Below are positions 21,383-31,229 of a DNA stretch of 64,000 nt, piece after piece (positions within the stretch are counted from its first letter, which is position 1; each line of letters opens with the position of its first letter). Under the pieces are notes generated by a model. That model was given only the letters and a program-made list of their open reading frames with translations. It was not told the DNA's origin and ran no database searches. Both the position numbers and the translations under genes were made by a program. Source of the stretch: Silanimonas sp044377035 (GTDB taxonomy: Bacteria > Pseudomonadota > Gammaproteobacteria > Xanthomonadales > Xanthomonadaceae); assembly GCF_044377035.1 (NCBI RefSeq), contig NZ_JBILJW010000002.1, positions 1-64,000 on the forward strand, given 5' to 3'.

Positions 21383-21424
21383 TTGACGGGCCGAAAACTG
21401 GTGTTATAGTTCCCTACAACACCA
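21383..21424 (+). promoter_or_regulatory. promoter with overlapping YtrA-type GntR operator
   Basis: The -35 TTGACG (21383-21388) and -10 TATAGT (21405-21410) are 16 bp apart. An 11-bp inverted repeat with one mismatch (TGGTGTTATAG at 21399-21409, CTACAACACCA at 21414-21424) covers the -10 and contains GGTG-N16-CACC exactly (21400-21423). As I recall, that spacing was reported for a YtrA-family operator in Xanthomonas citri. The regulator gene lies in the operon it heads, so self-repression is expected. Confidence 0.8.
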
Positions 21425-21450
21425 CCCACCCACCTCACTGAGGTCCCGCC

Positions 21451-21699
21451 ATGAACACCCGCCTCCGCAACAGCCTGAGCGCCCTGGTCCTCGCCGCCGG
21501 CGTGACCTCGCTCGGCTACGCCCTGGGTGAACCGCCCCGTCCGGGCAGCCTGGCCGCCAATGCCAGCCAGCAGGCTGTCGCCGCCATCGCGCAGGTCGAC
21601 GCCCGGGCCGGCCAGACCACGGCCCGCGCCGGCGCCCGTTCGCCGCACGCGGTGCCCTTCTTCTCTTTCGGCAAGCGCGCCAGCGCGGGAGCCCCGTGA
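21451..21699 (+). CDS. small exported protein, first gene of the YtrA-type operon
   Basis: An 82-residue protein starting with a clear signal peptide (MNTRLRNSLSALVLAAGVTS, cleavage near residue 25), which leaves a ~55-residue, Ala/Arg-rich mature part with no cysteine and no recognised domain. It lies 27 bp after the operator and its stop overlaps the GntR start (TGATG). I do not recognise it. Placed ahead of its own regulator, it could be an effector, a sensor peptide or a leader that sets translation of the regulator. Confidence 0.65.
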   Translation: MNTRLRNSLSALVLAAGVTSLGYALGEPPRPGSLAANASQQAVAAIAQVDARAGQTTARAGARSPHAVPFFSFGKRASAGAP

Positions 21700-22070
21700 T
21701 GAGCATCGCCTGGAGCGACAGCACGCCGATCTATCGGCAACTCAAGGAGCGCGTCGTGGCCATGGTGCTCGACGGTGAGCTGAAGGAAGGGGATGCCCTC
21801 CCCTCGGTGCGCCAGGTGGCCGCCGACTACCAGCTCAATCCGATCACCGTGTCACGCGCCTATCAGGAACTGGCCGACGAGGCCTTGGTGGAAAAACGAA
21901 GGGGACTGGGGATGTACGTCATCGATGGAGCTCGGGAAAAACTGCTCGCCTCCGAGCGCGAGCGCTTCCTGAAGGAAGAATGGCCGCAGGTGCTGGCCCG
22001 CATCGAGCGCCTCGGCCTGAAGCCCGAGCAGCTGCTCGCGGCCAAGCCGATCAACGGAGCCCACGCATGA
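21699..22070 (+). CDS. GntR-family transcriptional regulator, YtrA subfamily
   Basis: A 123-residue protein: winged-helix DNA-binding domain (about 10-75; STPIYRQLKERVVAMV and NPITVSRAYQELADEALVEK) plus a short helical tail for dimerisation. The lack of a large effector domain is the YtrA hallmark, and YtrA regulators normally repress the ABC-transporter operon they sit in. ATG 21699 follows GTG 21696; the ATG overlaps the preceding stop. The palindrome at 21399-21424 is the likely target. Its own stop overlaps the ATPase gene (ATGA). Confidence 0.93.
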   Translation: MSIAWSDSTPIYRQLKERVVAMVLDGELKEGDALPSVRQVAADYQLNPITVSRAYQELADEALVEKRRGLGMYVIDGAREKLLASERERFLKEEWPQVLARIERLGLKPEQLLAAKPINGAHA

Positions 22071-22927
22071 GCGCCATGACTGTCTCCGCCCGCGGCCTGG
22101 CCAAGCGCTACGGCAAGTCCATCGCCGTCGACCGCATCGATTTCGACATCGCCCCGGGGCGCATCGTCGGCCTCATCGGCCCGAATGGCTCCGGCAAGAC
22201 CACCACGCTGAAGGCCATGCTCGGCCTGATCGACTTCGAAGGCGACATGAAGGTGCTGGGCCACGACCCGCGCACCCAGCGCGACGCCCTGATGAAGGAC
22301 GTGTGCTTCATCGCCGACGTCGCCGTGCTGCCGCGCTGGATCAGCGTCGCGCAGGCCATCGACTTCGTCGCCGGCGTGCACCCGCGCTTCAACCGAGAGA
22401 AGTGCCAGGCCTTCCTCGCCCACACCAAGCTCGACCCGAAGATGAAGGTCAAGGCCATGTCCAAGGGCATGATCGTACAGCTTCACCTCGCACTGGTCAT
22501 GGCCATCGACGCCAAGCTGCTGGTGCTGGACGAGCCGACGCTCGGCCTCGACATCCTCTACCGCAAGCAGTTCTACAAGGACCTGTTGGAGCGCTACTTC
22601 GACGAGGAGAAGACGATCATCGTCACCACCCACCAGGTGGAGGAGATCGAACACATCCTCACCGACCTCGTGTTCATCCGCGACGGCAAGCTGGTGCTGC
22701 AGGCGACGATGGATGACGTGGGCGAGCGCTTCCACGAAGTGATGGTCGGCAGCGACAAGGCCGAGGCCGCCCGCGCGCTCAAGCCCATCGACGAGCGCAG
22801 CGTCTTCGGCAAGACCGTCTTCCTGTTCGACGGCCAGCCGCGCGACCGCCTGGCCGAGCTGGGCGAACTCCGCACCCCGGGCGTCGCCGACCTGTTCGTC
22901 GCCACGATGAAAGGAACCTACGCATGA
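22067..22927 (+). CDS. ABC transporter ATP-binding protein (YtrB-like)
   Basis: A 286-residue ATPase with Walker A GPNGSGKTT, Walker B LLVLDEPTLGLD and switch histidine TTHQ. The signature motif is degenerate (AMSKGM in place of LSGGQ), as in other YtrB-like transporters. About 70 C-terminal residues after the core may dimerise or contact the permease. With the single downstream permease it probably forms an export-type transporter of the YtrBC/BcrAB class, often linked to envelope stress or antimicrobial peptides. The substrate is unknown. It overlaps both neighbours by 4 bp. Confidence 0.93.
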   Translation: MSAMTVSARGLAKRYGKSIAVDRIDFDIAPGRIVGLIGPNGSGKTTTLKAMLGLIDFEGDMKVLGHDPRTQRDALMKDVCFIADVAVLPRWISVAQAIDFVAGVHPRFNREKCQAFLAHTKLDPKMKVKAMSKGMIVQLHLALVMAIDAKLLVLDEPTLGLDILYRKQFYKDLLERYFDEEKTIIVTTHQVEEIEHILTDLVFIRDGKLVLQATMDDVGERFHEVMVGSDKAEAARALKPIDERSVFGKTVFLFDGQPRDRLAELGELRTPGVADLFVATMKGTYA

Positions 22928-23886
22928 ACACCTTCCCAACCCTGTTGAAGCGCGAATTCTGGGAGCACAAGGGCGGCATGCTCTGGGCGCCCGTGGTGGT
23001 CGGCGGGCTGATGCTCGGCGCAGGAGCTGCGAGCATGTTCATCGGCCTCGCAGCCAAGACGGGCGGCATCCATGTCAATGGCGAGAACATCGTTATCGAC
23101 GGCGCCAACATCTCGCAGGCGACCCAGACGCAGATGGCCGAAGGCTTGGCGTTCGCGATTATCCCGTCGATGGCGCCGCTGGCGGCCGTACTCGCCTTCG
23201 TGCTGCTGTTCTACGCGCTGGGATCGCTCTTCGACGACCGCCGCGACCGCAGCGTGCTGTTCTGGAAGTCGATGCCGGTCTCGAACACCGCCACCGTCCT
23301 CTCAAAACTCGTCTCGATGGCGCTGGTAGCGCCACTGATCACCGCACTTGTGGGTATCGTGGTCGCTACGTTGGTGGCTCTATTGGCCGCACTGTCGTTG
23401 TCTGCCTTCGGCGTCAGCGTATTCCAGGAACTGCTGACCACCGGCGAGTTCTACCTGGCGCCGCTCGCGGTGTTGGCGGTGATCCCGGTGTACGCGCTGT
23501 GGGTGTTGCCGAGCATCGCCTGGTGCATGGCGGTCTCGGCCTGGGCCAAGCGCGCGCCCTTCCTGTGGGCGGTGGGCACCCCGGTGCTGGCGGGCATCCT
23601 GCTCTCCTGGCAGCAGGCGATGTTCGACCGCGACCTCGGCGCCGACTGGTTCTGGGAGAACATCGTCGGCCGCCTGTTCGGCAGCTTCCTGCCCGGCATG
23701 TGGTTCGCCTTCTCCGGGAACGCGGAGCGCGTGGACGACTTCCAGCCCACCGAACAGAGCGTGTTCGAGCTGGTGTCGATGAGCTACGCCAGCCTGACCT
23801 CGCCCTCGCTGTGGATCGGTGTGGCTGTCGCCGCCGCCCTCATTGCGGTCGCCATCCGCCTGCGCCGCTGGCGCGAAGACGCCTGA
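22924..23886 (+). CDS. ABC-2 type transporter permease
   Basis: A 320-residue membrane protein with about six hydrophobic helices. The first follows LLKREFWEHKGGMLWAPV, an opening typical of ABC-2/YtrC-like permeases. It is followed by an extracytoplasmic loop (about residues 45-75) and RRDRSVLFWKSMPVSNT, the conserved cytoplasmic coupling region of this class. It is the only permease in the operon, so the transporter is probably a homodimer of permease and ATPase. It begins within the ATPase stop codon. Confidence 0.9.
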   Translation: MNTFPTLLKREFWEHKGGMLWAPVVVGGLMLGAGAASMFIGLAAKTGGIHVNGENIVIDGANISQATQTQMAEGLAFAIIPSMAPLAAVLAFVLLFYALGSLFDDRRDRSVLFWKSMPVSNTATVLSKLVSMALVAPLITALVGIVVATLVALLAALSLSAFGVSVFQELLTTGEFYLAPLAVLAVIPVYALWVLPSIAWCMAVSAWAKRAPFLWAVGTPVLAGILLSWQQAMFDRDLGADWFWENIVGRLFGSFLPGMWFAFSGNAERVDDFQPTEQSVFELVSMSYASLTSPSLWIGVAVAAALIAVAIRLRRWREDA

Positions 23887-23943
23887 TGCCCTCCGGTGCC
23901 CGGCTTTGGCCGGGCACCCCGCCCCCGAATCGGAGTCCGAAGA

Positions 23944-24831
23944 ATGTCCTTCAAGAGCCCCCGCCCCCTGCTCCGCCCCTTGCTGCTCGCAACGGCCTGC
24001 GTCCTGGCCTTCCCCTCCATGGCCGCCGACCGTTGCGAGCACTCCCGTTCCGAAACGCCTGCGCTTGACCTCGCCGGTATCAGCCGCGTGGTGGTCGAGA
24101 TCGGCGCTGACGAACTCACCGTCACGCCCGGCGCACCATCGCTTGCCATCAAGCATTGCGCCTCGACCGCCGAGCGGGCGGCCGAAAGCCGCATGACCGT
24201 CGAACGGCGTGGCGACACCTTGCACATCGCGAGTCGAAACAGCTCGATCACGATCTACGGTCTGTTCGGCACCGACGTGTACACCTGGCGCGAAATCAGC
24301 CTCTCGCTGCCCGCCGATATGCCGCTGTCGCTGGCCGTCGGTTCCGGCGACGCCGCGCTGACGGGTCTTTCCCGCATTGATGTCGACGTCGGCTCGGGCG
24401 ACGTGGCGCTGCGCCAGGTCGGGCGCGTCGAGGGCGACGTCGGCTCCGGCGACCTCGTCGTCGACGGTGCCACTGCAGTCTCCGTGGATGTCGGCTCGGG
24501 AGACGCCGTGCTCAAGCGCGTGCAGGGTGATGTGCGCGCCAGCGTCGGTTCCGGTGACGTCGACATGCTCGATGTCGGCCCCATCGCCTCCTTGTCCGCC
24601 GGCAGCGGCTCGATCAGCGTCGAGGGCGTACGCGGCGATGCCCGCATCGCCTCCGTCGGCTCTGGCGACATCGCCCTGCGCGGCGTGCGCGGCGCCGTGC
24701 GCATCGGCAGCGTCGGCTCCGGCGATGTCGAGGTCGAGAACGTCGATGGCGACGTGGTGGTCGCCGACCGCGACACCCTCGAGAACATCGACACCCGCGG
24801 CATCCGCGGTCGCGTCGTCGTCGGCGGCTGA
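23944..24831 (+). CDS. exported GSGD-repeat protein (DUF4097/DUF2807-like beta-solenoid)
   Basis: A 295-residue protein with a signal peptide (to about residue 28, SMAADR). From about residue 130 the chain is built of short repeats whose turn reads VGSGD: seven GSGD turns plus one GSGS, each followed by alternating hydrophobic residues. This is the right-handed beta-helix pattern of DUF4097/DUF2807 putative adhesins. The turn Asp residues could bind calcium. The start is ATG 23944, 57 bp after the permease. It lies in the transporter operon, so it probably works at the envelope with the ABC exporter. No anchor is visible. Confidence 0.82.
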   Translation: MSFKSPRPLLRPLLLATACVLAFPSMAADRCEHSRSETPALDLAGISRVVVEIGADELTVTPGAPSLAIKHCASTAERAAESRMTVERRGDTLHIASRNSSITIYGLFGTDVYTWREISLSLPADMPLSLAVGSGDAALTGLSRIDVDVGSGDVALRQVGRVEGDVGSGDLVVDGATAVSVDVGSGDAVLKRVQGDVRASVGSGDVDMLDVGPIASLSAGSGSISVEGVRGDARIASVGSGDIALRGVRGAVRIGSVGSGDVEVENVDGDVVVADRDTLENIDTRGIRGRVVVGG

Positions 24832-24860
24832 CCCTTCAACCCCCATCCCGAGGAATCCCC

Positions 24861-25544
24861 ATGCGCCTCTCGCGACTGTCCCCCATTGCCCTCGCCCTGA
24901 CCTTCGCGCTCGCCGGAACGGCCTGCGGCGAACAGGCCCGCAGCACCGCCCAGCAGATCGCTGACGAGACCCGAAAGGGTGTCGCCGAAGCCACTGCCGC
25001 TGGTGGTGAAGTCGACAAGGCCCTGGCCGAGGCCAGCCGCAAGCTGCAGGAGGAGAACCTCTCGCTGCAGATGGAGGAAGGCGGCCCCAAAGCCGAACTG
25101 ACGCCGCAGGGGGACCTACTCATCAACGGCACGGCCGTGCCGTTCACCGCCGAACAACGTGACGCCGCCCTGGCCTACCGCAAGGAAGTGCTGGCCGTGG
25201 CCGAGGCCGGCATGGCCATCGGGCGTCAGGGCGCCGCGATCGGCGGCGAAGCGGCCGCCCTCGCGATCGAGAGCATCTTCGGTGGCAACGCCGAGGGCGC
25301 CGAGGGCGCCGAGGCCCGCATCGAGGCCGAAGCGAAGAAGATCGAAGCCGCTGCGCTCGCGCTCTGCGACCAGGTCGAAGGCCTCGAGGTCGCGCAGGAG
25401 CGCCTGACCGCGCTGGTGCCCGAGTTCGCCCCCTACGCCAAGAGCATCAACGTCGATACGGACTGCACGTCGGCTTCGGACGACACCGCCGCCGAGCCCG
25501 CCGCACCCGCGGACGGCGAGGCCGAAGCCACCGTCAGTTCCTGA
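24861..25544 (+). CDS. putative lipoprotein, DUF2884 (YggN)-like
   Basis: A 227-residue exported protein. The signal sequence ends ALAGTAC with Cys22 as a possible lipidation site; the lipobox is imperfect (Thr-Ala before Cys). A helical, Glu/Ala-rich segment (25-75) precedes GDLLINGTAVPFTAEQRDAA and a glycine-rich helix (GMAIGRQGAAIGGEAAAL), which resemble the DUF2884 family. Two later cysteines (in LALCDQVEG and DTDCTSASD) could pair. The tail is acidic and Ala/Pro-rich. The function is unknown; it lies 29 bp after the GSGD-repeat gene in the same operon. Confidence 0.65.
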   Translation: MRLSRLSPIALALTFALAGTACGEQARSTAQQIADETRKGVAEATAAGGEVDKALAEASRKLQEENLSLQMEEGGPKAELTPQGDLLINGTAVPFTAEQRDAALAYRKEVLAVAEAGMAIGRQGAAIGGEAAALAIESIFGGNAEGAEGAEARIEAEAKKIEAAALALCDQVEGLEVAQERLTALVPEFAPYAKSINVDTDCTSASDDTAAEPAAPADGEAEATVSS

Positions 25545-25546
25545 CG

Positions 25547-26089
25547 ATGGCGCTCTCTGTCGGGAACTGGCGTCTGAGGCTCGCTGCGCTGGCGGCGGGC
25601 CTGGTGGCCTTGCACCTCGGCTGGGAGTGGTCGCAGGGCGGCATCGCCAGCCACCACTTCCTCGCCGACGCCTCGATGCCGTCGATTTCGAACGTTTGGG
25701 GCCTGCTCTGGTTGCCCCTGCTGGCGTTCCTTTACGCGCCCTCCATTCGACGGCGCGCCATCGGCACGGGGCTTCGCCCGCGCTGGCGGTTCGGCCTGTT
25801 GGCCGGGCTGCTGGGCGGCCTTGCGGCCGGCGGCGCCATCGCCGCCTTCGTGGTCGTTCGCCCCGACATCGAAGGGACGTGGATCCTTGGCAGCTTGCTC
25901 GCGCTATCGCTGGCGTTCCCCGTGTGGCGCGGTGAGATCGTCCTCGGTTTCCTCGCCGGTGCCATGGTGGCCATCGGCACGATCCTGCCCTCGATCTTCG
26001 CCTTCGCCTTCGCCACGATCTCCGTCGTCGTGCACCGGGGGCTCGTCCCCGGCCTGAAACACCTCTGGAAGCGCGCTTCAGGCCGCTGA
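25547..26089 (+). CDS. unknown polytopic membrane protein, last gene of YtrA-type operon
   Basis: A 180-residue protein with about five hydrophobic segments (for example LRLAALAAGLVALHLGW and GLLAGLLGGLAAGGAIAAFV). I recognise no domain. It starts two bases after the preceding stop and so belongs to the operon. Downstream the gene is convergent with the alpha/beta hydrolase across an 88-bp gap (26090-26177) in which I see no clear terminator. Confidence 0.7.
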   Translation: MALSVGNWRLRLAALAAGLVALHLGWEWSQGGIASHHFLADASMPSISNVWGLLWLPLLAFLYAPSIRRRAIGTGLRPRWRFGLLAGLLGGLAAGGAIAAFVVVRPDIEGTWILGSLLALSLAFPVWRGEIVLGFLAGAMVAIGTILPSIFAFAFATISVVVHRGLVPGLKHLWKRASGR

Positions 26090-26177
26090 CGGCGGGCGAT
26101 GCTCGGCGCACCACCGCTACCACGAGATGCCGGACGCGTTATCGCGCCCGACTAACGGCTGCAGCAGCTCATCGCAC

Positions 26178-26999
26178 CTACTTGGCCAAGAACGCCAACA
26201 ACGCCGCGTTGAATTCCTTGGCGTGACTCACATTGCAGCCGTGGGGAGCGCCCTCCAACAGCACCAGCTCGCTGCCGGTGATCGCCTTGTGCGTGCGTTC
26301 GCCCGAGCCCTGGAACGGCACCGTGGCATCGCCGTCCCCATGCAGCACCAGGGTGGGTACCGTCACCTTGGCCAGATCTGATCGGAAGTCGGTGGTGGCG
26401 AAGGCCTTCATGCAGCCCAGCGCCGCCGTCTGGTCCGACTGTTCGCAGATCACGATCGCTTGCTGGCGCTGCGCTTCGGTCACCTTCAACTCGCCTTTGA
26501 CCGAGAAAAACGTGGTGGTGAATTTGTCGAAGAACGCGGCGCGGCCGGCCTTCAGGCCCGCTTCCTTTTCCTGTGCGGCTTCGGGCGTCAGCGGCCCGTC
26601 GGGATTGTCAGTGCTTTTCATCAGGCAGGGCGGCACCGCCGACGCGAACACCACGCTATGCAATCGCCTTTCGCCATGGTTGGCGATGTAGCGAGCCACT
26701 TCGCCGCCGCCCATTGAGAAGCCGATCAAGCTGACGTTGTGCAAGTCGAGGTCTTCAAGAATGCCGGCCAAGTCGGCCGCCAGCGTGTCGTAGTCGAAAC
26801 CGGAGTCCGGCTTTTCCGAACGGCCGAAACCTCGGCGGTCATAGGCGATGACGCGATAGCCGGCGTCGCGAAGCGGGCCGACTTGGTCCGCCCAAGCCTC
26901 GCCCGAAAGAGGCCAGCCATGGATCAGTACAACCGGGCGGCCGTTGCCGCCGCTGTCTTCGACATGCAGCGCGGCACGATTTACGTTTGGGGGGCTCAT
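26178..26999 (-). CDS. alpha/beta hydrolase (non-haem haloperoxidase-like)
   Basis: A 273-residue hydrolase with a complete triad: Ser95 in the elbow LIGFSMGGGE, Asp224 in LHGDGDATVPF and His253 in GAPHGCNV. The oxyanion HGWP and the YDRRGFGRS strand place it in the perhydrolase/non-haem chloroperoxidase group, whose members are mostly esterases with side perhydrolase activity. No signal peptide is seen. The DNA is visibly less GC-rich than its surroundings. It is divergent from the OmpA-lipoprotein gene across 124 bp (27000-27123). Confidence 0.9.
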   Translation of the reverse strand: MSPPNVNRAALHVEDSGGNGRPVVLIHGWPLSGEAWADQVGPLRDAGYRVIAYDRRGFGRSEKPDSGFDYDTLAADLAGILEDLDLHNVSLIGFSMGGGEVARYIANHGERRLHSVVFASAVPPCLMKSTDNPDGPLTPEAAQEKEAGLKAGRAAFFDKFTTTFFSVKGELKVTEAQRQQAIVICEQSDQTAALGCMKAFATTDFRSDLAKVTVPTLVLHGDGDATVPFQGSGERTHKAITGSELVLLEGAPHGCNVSHAKEFNAALLAFLAK

Positions 27000-27123
27000 G
27001 GGATGACACCTGCGTGGCCATTTGGCCTGGGGGGAATTCGAGACTCACCCTTCGGACATGCCGGTGGAGTGAGGACATGCTCCGGTATGCTCGGGGACCC
27101 CCTGCTGCAGCGAGAAAATCACT

Positions 27124-28188
27124 ATGCGTCAGAGCCATCTACTGATCGTCAGCGCCTCGTTGGCACTAATGTTGGCTGCGTGTCAGAAGGAACCGGCGGC
27201 AGCGCCCGACGCGCCCGCCAACGAGCCGGCACCCGTCGCGGCACCCACCGCGCCTGCAGCAGCCCCTGTCGCACAGGTGGTCGACGTACCCGCTGTAGTC
27301 GCAGATACCGGTTTCAGCGTGGACAAGGTGGCGATCTCGACAGCACCGCTGCCACCGTTTCCGTTCTTCGACATTCCCGATGGCCTGGTCGCGAAGATCA
27401 AGGACGACAGCAGCACCGTTGACTTCGGACGCCATTTCTTTCTCGCCGGGAAGAAATTGATTCCGGTCGAAGGTCGGCTATACCACAACAGCATGAGTCT
27501 GATCTCGCAGGACAAGAGCCGCGAGTACACGCCTCTGGAATTCCATCGCAATTATGAGAACGCGATTCAGGCCCTCGGCGGCGCGAAGATCAACGAAACG
27601 CAGTTCACCCGGCCCATCGTCGACGAAGTCGGCGGCCTGCGCGAAGTCAACAAGTTCTGGCACAGCCCGCCGCCCACGAGCGGCTACGAGCACCACAGCT
27701 ATCTGATCCGCACCGCCGACAAGGAGTACTGGATCCACGTCGGAACGTCGGCCGCCGGCAAGACCGGACACATCGTCGTTCTCGAGAAGACCGCGATGAC
27801 CCAATCGCTCGGTTTTCTCGATGCCGCCGCGATGAAGTCCGCACTGGACGCCGATGGCCGCGTCGCGCTCTACATCAATTTCGACACCGACAAGTCGACG
27901 CTGAGGTCCGACAGCCAGGCTGTGATCGCCGAAATCAAGACGCTGCTCGATTCAAACGCAGATCTGAAGTTGTCGATCGAGGGCCATACCGACAACACCG
28001 GAAGCGCGGATCGCAATCGCCAGCTCTCCAGCGAACGGGCGCGCAGCGTGCTCGACGCGCTGGTCGGTTTGGGCATCGCGCCTTCGCGGCTGAGTGCGAA
28101 TGGCTTCGGCCCGGACAAGCCGCTGGCCGATAATGCCGATGAAGCGGGTCGCGCGAAGAACCGTCGGGTTGAACTGGTGAAGCTCTGA
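27124..28188 (+). CDS. OmpA-family lipoprotein (DUF4892-like middle domain)
   Basis: A 354-residue outer-membrane lipoprotein. The signal sequence ends in the lipobox LMLAAC (Cys20). An Ala/Pro-rich spacer (about 22-55) is followed by a middle domain (about 75-230) resembling DUF4892, and a C-terminal OmpA peptidoglycan-binding domain (about 240-354) with YINFDTDKSTLRSDSQAVIA, IEGHTDNTGS and NRRVELVKL. It should tether the outer membrane to peptidoglycan. Base composition is lower in GC than adjoining operons. A strong terminator follows directly. Confidence 0.9.
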   Translation: MRQSHLLIVSASLALMLAACQKEPAAAPDAPANEPAPVAAPTAPAAAPVAQVVDVPAVVADTGFSVDKVAISTAPLPPFPFFDIPDGLVAKIKDDSSTVDFGRHFFLAGKKLIPVEGRLYHNSMSLISQDKSREYTPLEFHRNYENAIQALGGAKINETQFTRPIVDEVGGLREVNKFWHSPPPTSGYEHHSYLIRTADKEYWIHVGTSAAGKTGHIVVLEKTAMTQSLGFLDAAAMKSALDADGRVALYINFDTDKSTLRSDSQAVIAEIKTLLDSNADLKLSIEGHTDNTGSADRNRQLSSERARSVLDALVGLGIAPSRLSANGFGPDKPLADNADEAGRAKNRRVELVKL

Positions 28189-28210
28189 GCAGTGCCGCTA
28201 GGGCACCGAC

Positions 28211-28246
28211 AAAAAACGCCGCTTTCGCGGCGTTTTTTTTTTTTTT
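28211..28246 (+). terminator. strong intrinsic terminator
   Basis: A 12-bp stem (AAAAAACGCCGC and complement) with TTTC loop is followed by 14 consecutive T residues, 22 bp after the OmpA-lipoprotein stop. The A-rich left flank could also stop the convergent peptidase transcript. Confidence 0.92.
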
Positions 28247-28269
28247 GCTGCACACACCCGCTGCGCGGT

Positions 28270-29649
28270 TCAGCGCACCACGTGCCACTGCGTCTGCCGG
28301 CCGGCGAGGTAGATCACCCGCTCGCCGTCGAACAGCGCGCCCTGCTCCAGCTTGATCCGCACCCACTGGCCGCCCCACTCCGGCACGGCCTGCGCGACGT
28401 TGCCTTCGATGGCGTACACGGTGTTCGCGTGAAGCGGCCACTCGCCGGTGTCCGCGTTGAGGCCCGGGTTATCCCACATGCCGATGGTCGGCCCCGGCGC
28501 ATGGCCGAAGAAGCCCAGCGGATGCGTGTAGGTGTTGCTGATGATGTCGGCCTTCGCCGCAGCGTCGCGGGTGCGCTGGAGGATGTCGTTGCCCGTGCGG
28601 CCAGCGACGAACTGCGTCGTGAGCAGATCCTGCCAGCGGTTGCCGGTGGCGAGCGCGCGCACGAGGCCCTCGGGTACGCCGGTCTCGCCCGCCTTCGGCA
28701 CGTAGGCCATTTCCTGCGTGTCGGTGCAGAGCTTCAGGTAGCAGATGCCGACGTCGGTATGCAGCACGTCGCCCGGGCGGATCACACCGCTCTCGCCGCA
28801 GAACGGGTTCTCCGCGTCGCAGGCCAGGCCTTTCCGCTGCAGGTTGACGTCCGGCATGAACCAGATCGGCAGACCCATCGACTCGAAGCGTTCGCGGATG
28901 TACCAACGCACGTCGTCGGTGGTGGTGACGCCGGGCGTGATCACCCGCGCGCTGAAGGCTTCCGCGATCACGCCACGGGCGATGCCCATGATGTGCGGGT
29001 ACACCTCGAGCTCACCCGGCGAGCGCGTTTCCAGCCAGCGGATGACCAGATTCTCGGCGGGTACGAGGCGTTCTTCGAAACCGTCCGGCAGCACGTCACG
29101 CAGGCGCTTGTCGAGTGCAGCCGTCAAGCCATCCGCAACCGGCCAGTGGCGCGAGACGTTGATGCCGATGCGTTTCGGGTTCTTCTCGCCGATGAGTTTG
29201 CCGAGTGCCGCCCACTGTTCGTCGAGGTTGCCACCCGACCACGCCGACTCGTAGGGCGCACCGAGCGGGTAGCGATTCACCGCGAGCCGCTCGACCGTGC
29301 CGTCGGGCTTGCGGTGGAACACCAGCATCGTCGTGCGTCGCGCCGCGAAGCTCGGCTGCGGCACCAAGGTGAAGTACACGGGGTCTTCGGCGTACTCGCG
29401 ATTCAAAACCAGCCACATATCGAGCTCGGCCTCGGCCATCAGCTTCGGCAGCAGGGTCTCGATGCGCTCGGTGAGCATCCGGTTTTCCGGCTCGATGCGT
29501 GCCCGCGGCGCCAGCACTGCGAAGTCGTCGGCGGAATCGATCACCCGGCCCTGCGCAGGCGTCGTCGTCGAGGCAGCGGCGGCGGAAAGCGTTGGCACGA
29601 GGGCCAGCAGGGTGGCGGCGAACAGAGCGGAGCGCATCGGCGTGGGCAT
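28270..29649 (-). CDS. exported M24-family metallopeptidase (Xaa-Pro aminopeptidase-like)
   Basis: A 459-residue protein with a signal peptide (about 25 residues) and a pita-bread M24 fold. An N-terminal creatinase-like domain (about 45-215) precedes the catalytic half. Likely dinuclear metal ligands are Asp in LHTDVGICYLKLCTDTQE (both Asp positions), His in THPLGFFGHAPG and Glu in YAIEGNV. Related enzymes remove residues ahead of proline, and a periplasmic peptide-processing role is likely. Two cysteines (ACDAENPFCGE) may form a disulfide, fitting export. It lies downstream of fumC on the same strand. Confidence 0.88.
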   Translation of the reverse strand: MPTPMRSALFAATLLALVPTLSAAAASTTTPAQGRVIDSADDFAVLAPRARIEPENRMLTERIETLLPKLMAEAELDMWLVLNREYAEDPVYFTLVPQPSFAARRTTMLVFHRKPDGTVERLAVNRYPLGAPYESAWSGGNLDEQWAALGKLIGEKNPKRIGINVSRHWPVADGLTAALDKRLRDVLPDGFEERLVPAENLVIRWLETRSPGELEVYPHIMGIARGVIAEAFSARVITPGVTTTDDVRWYIRERFESMGLPIWFMPDVNLQRKGLACDAENPFCGESGVIRPGDVLHTDVGICYLKLCTDTQEMAYVPKAGETGVPEGLVRALATGNRWQDLLTTQFVAGRTGNDILQRTRDAAAKADIISNTYTHPLGFFGHAPGPTIGMWDNPGLNADTGEWPLHANTVYAIEGNVAQAVPEWGGQWVRIKLEQGALFDGERVIYLAGRQTQWHVVR

Positions 29650-29737
29650 GGGCGGGTCTCGGGTTCCGGGGCTCTGATCCTAGGGGACAACGCGTGGCTG
29701 TCCAGAGCACGCCAAGCCATTCCACCAAACGGCCGTC

Positions 29738-31141
<1,404 letters not shown>

Positions 31142-31229
31142 GGGGCTCTCCTCGGGTGGGGCGGGCCCAGCTTAGCCCGGTAGAATGGCGGGCTTCCGCG
31201 GTTCGACCGCCCCGTTTCCCGGCCCCGCC

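Noticed and set aside
26119..26160. Integron attC-like site (CGTTA...TAACG inverted repeat) next to the alpha/beta hydrolase
   Set aside because: The outer boxes do not fit the GTTRRRY/RYYYAAC core consensus, and there is no integrase or second cassette.
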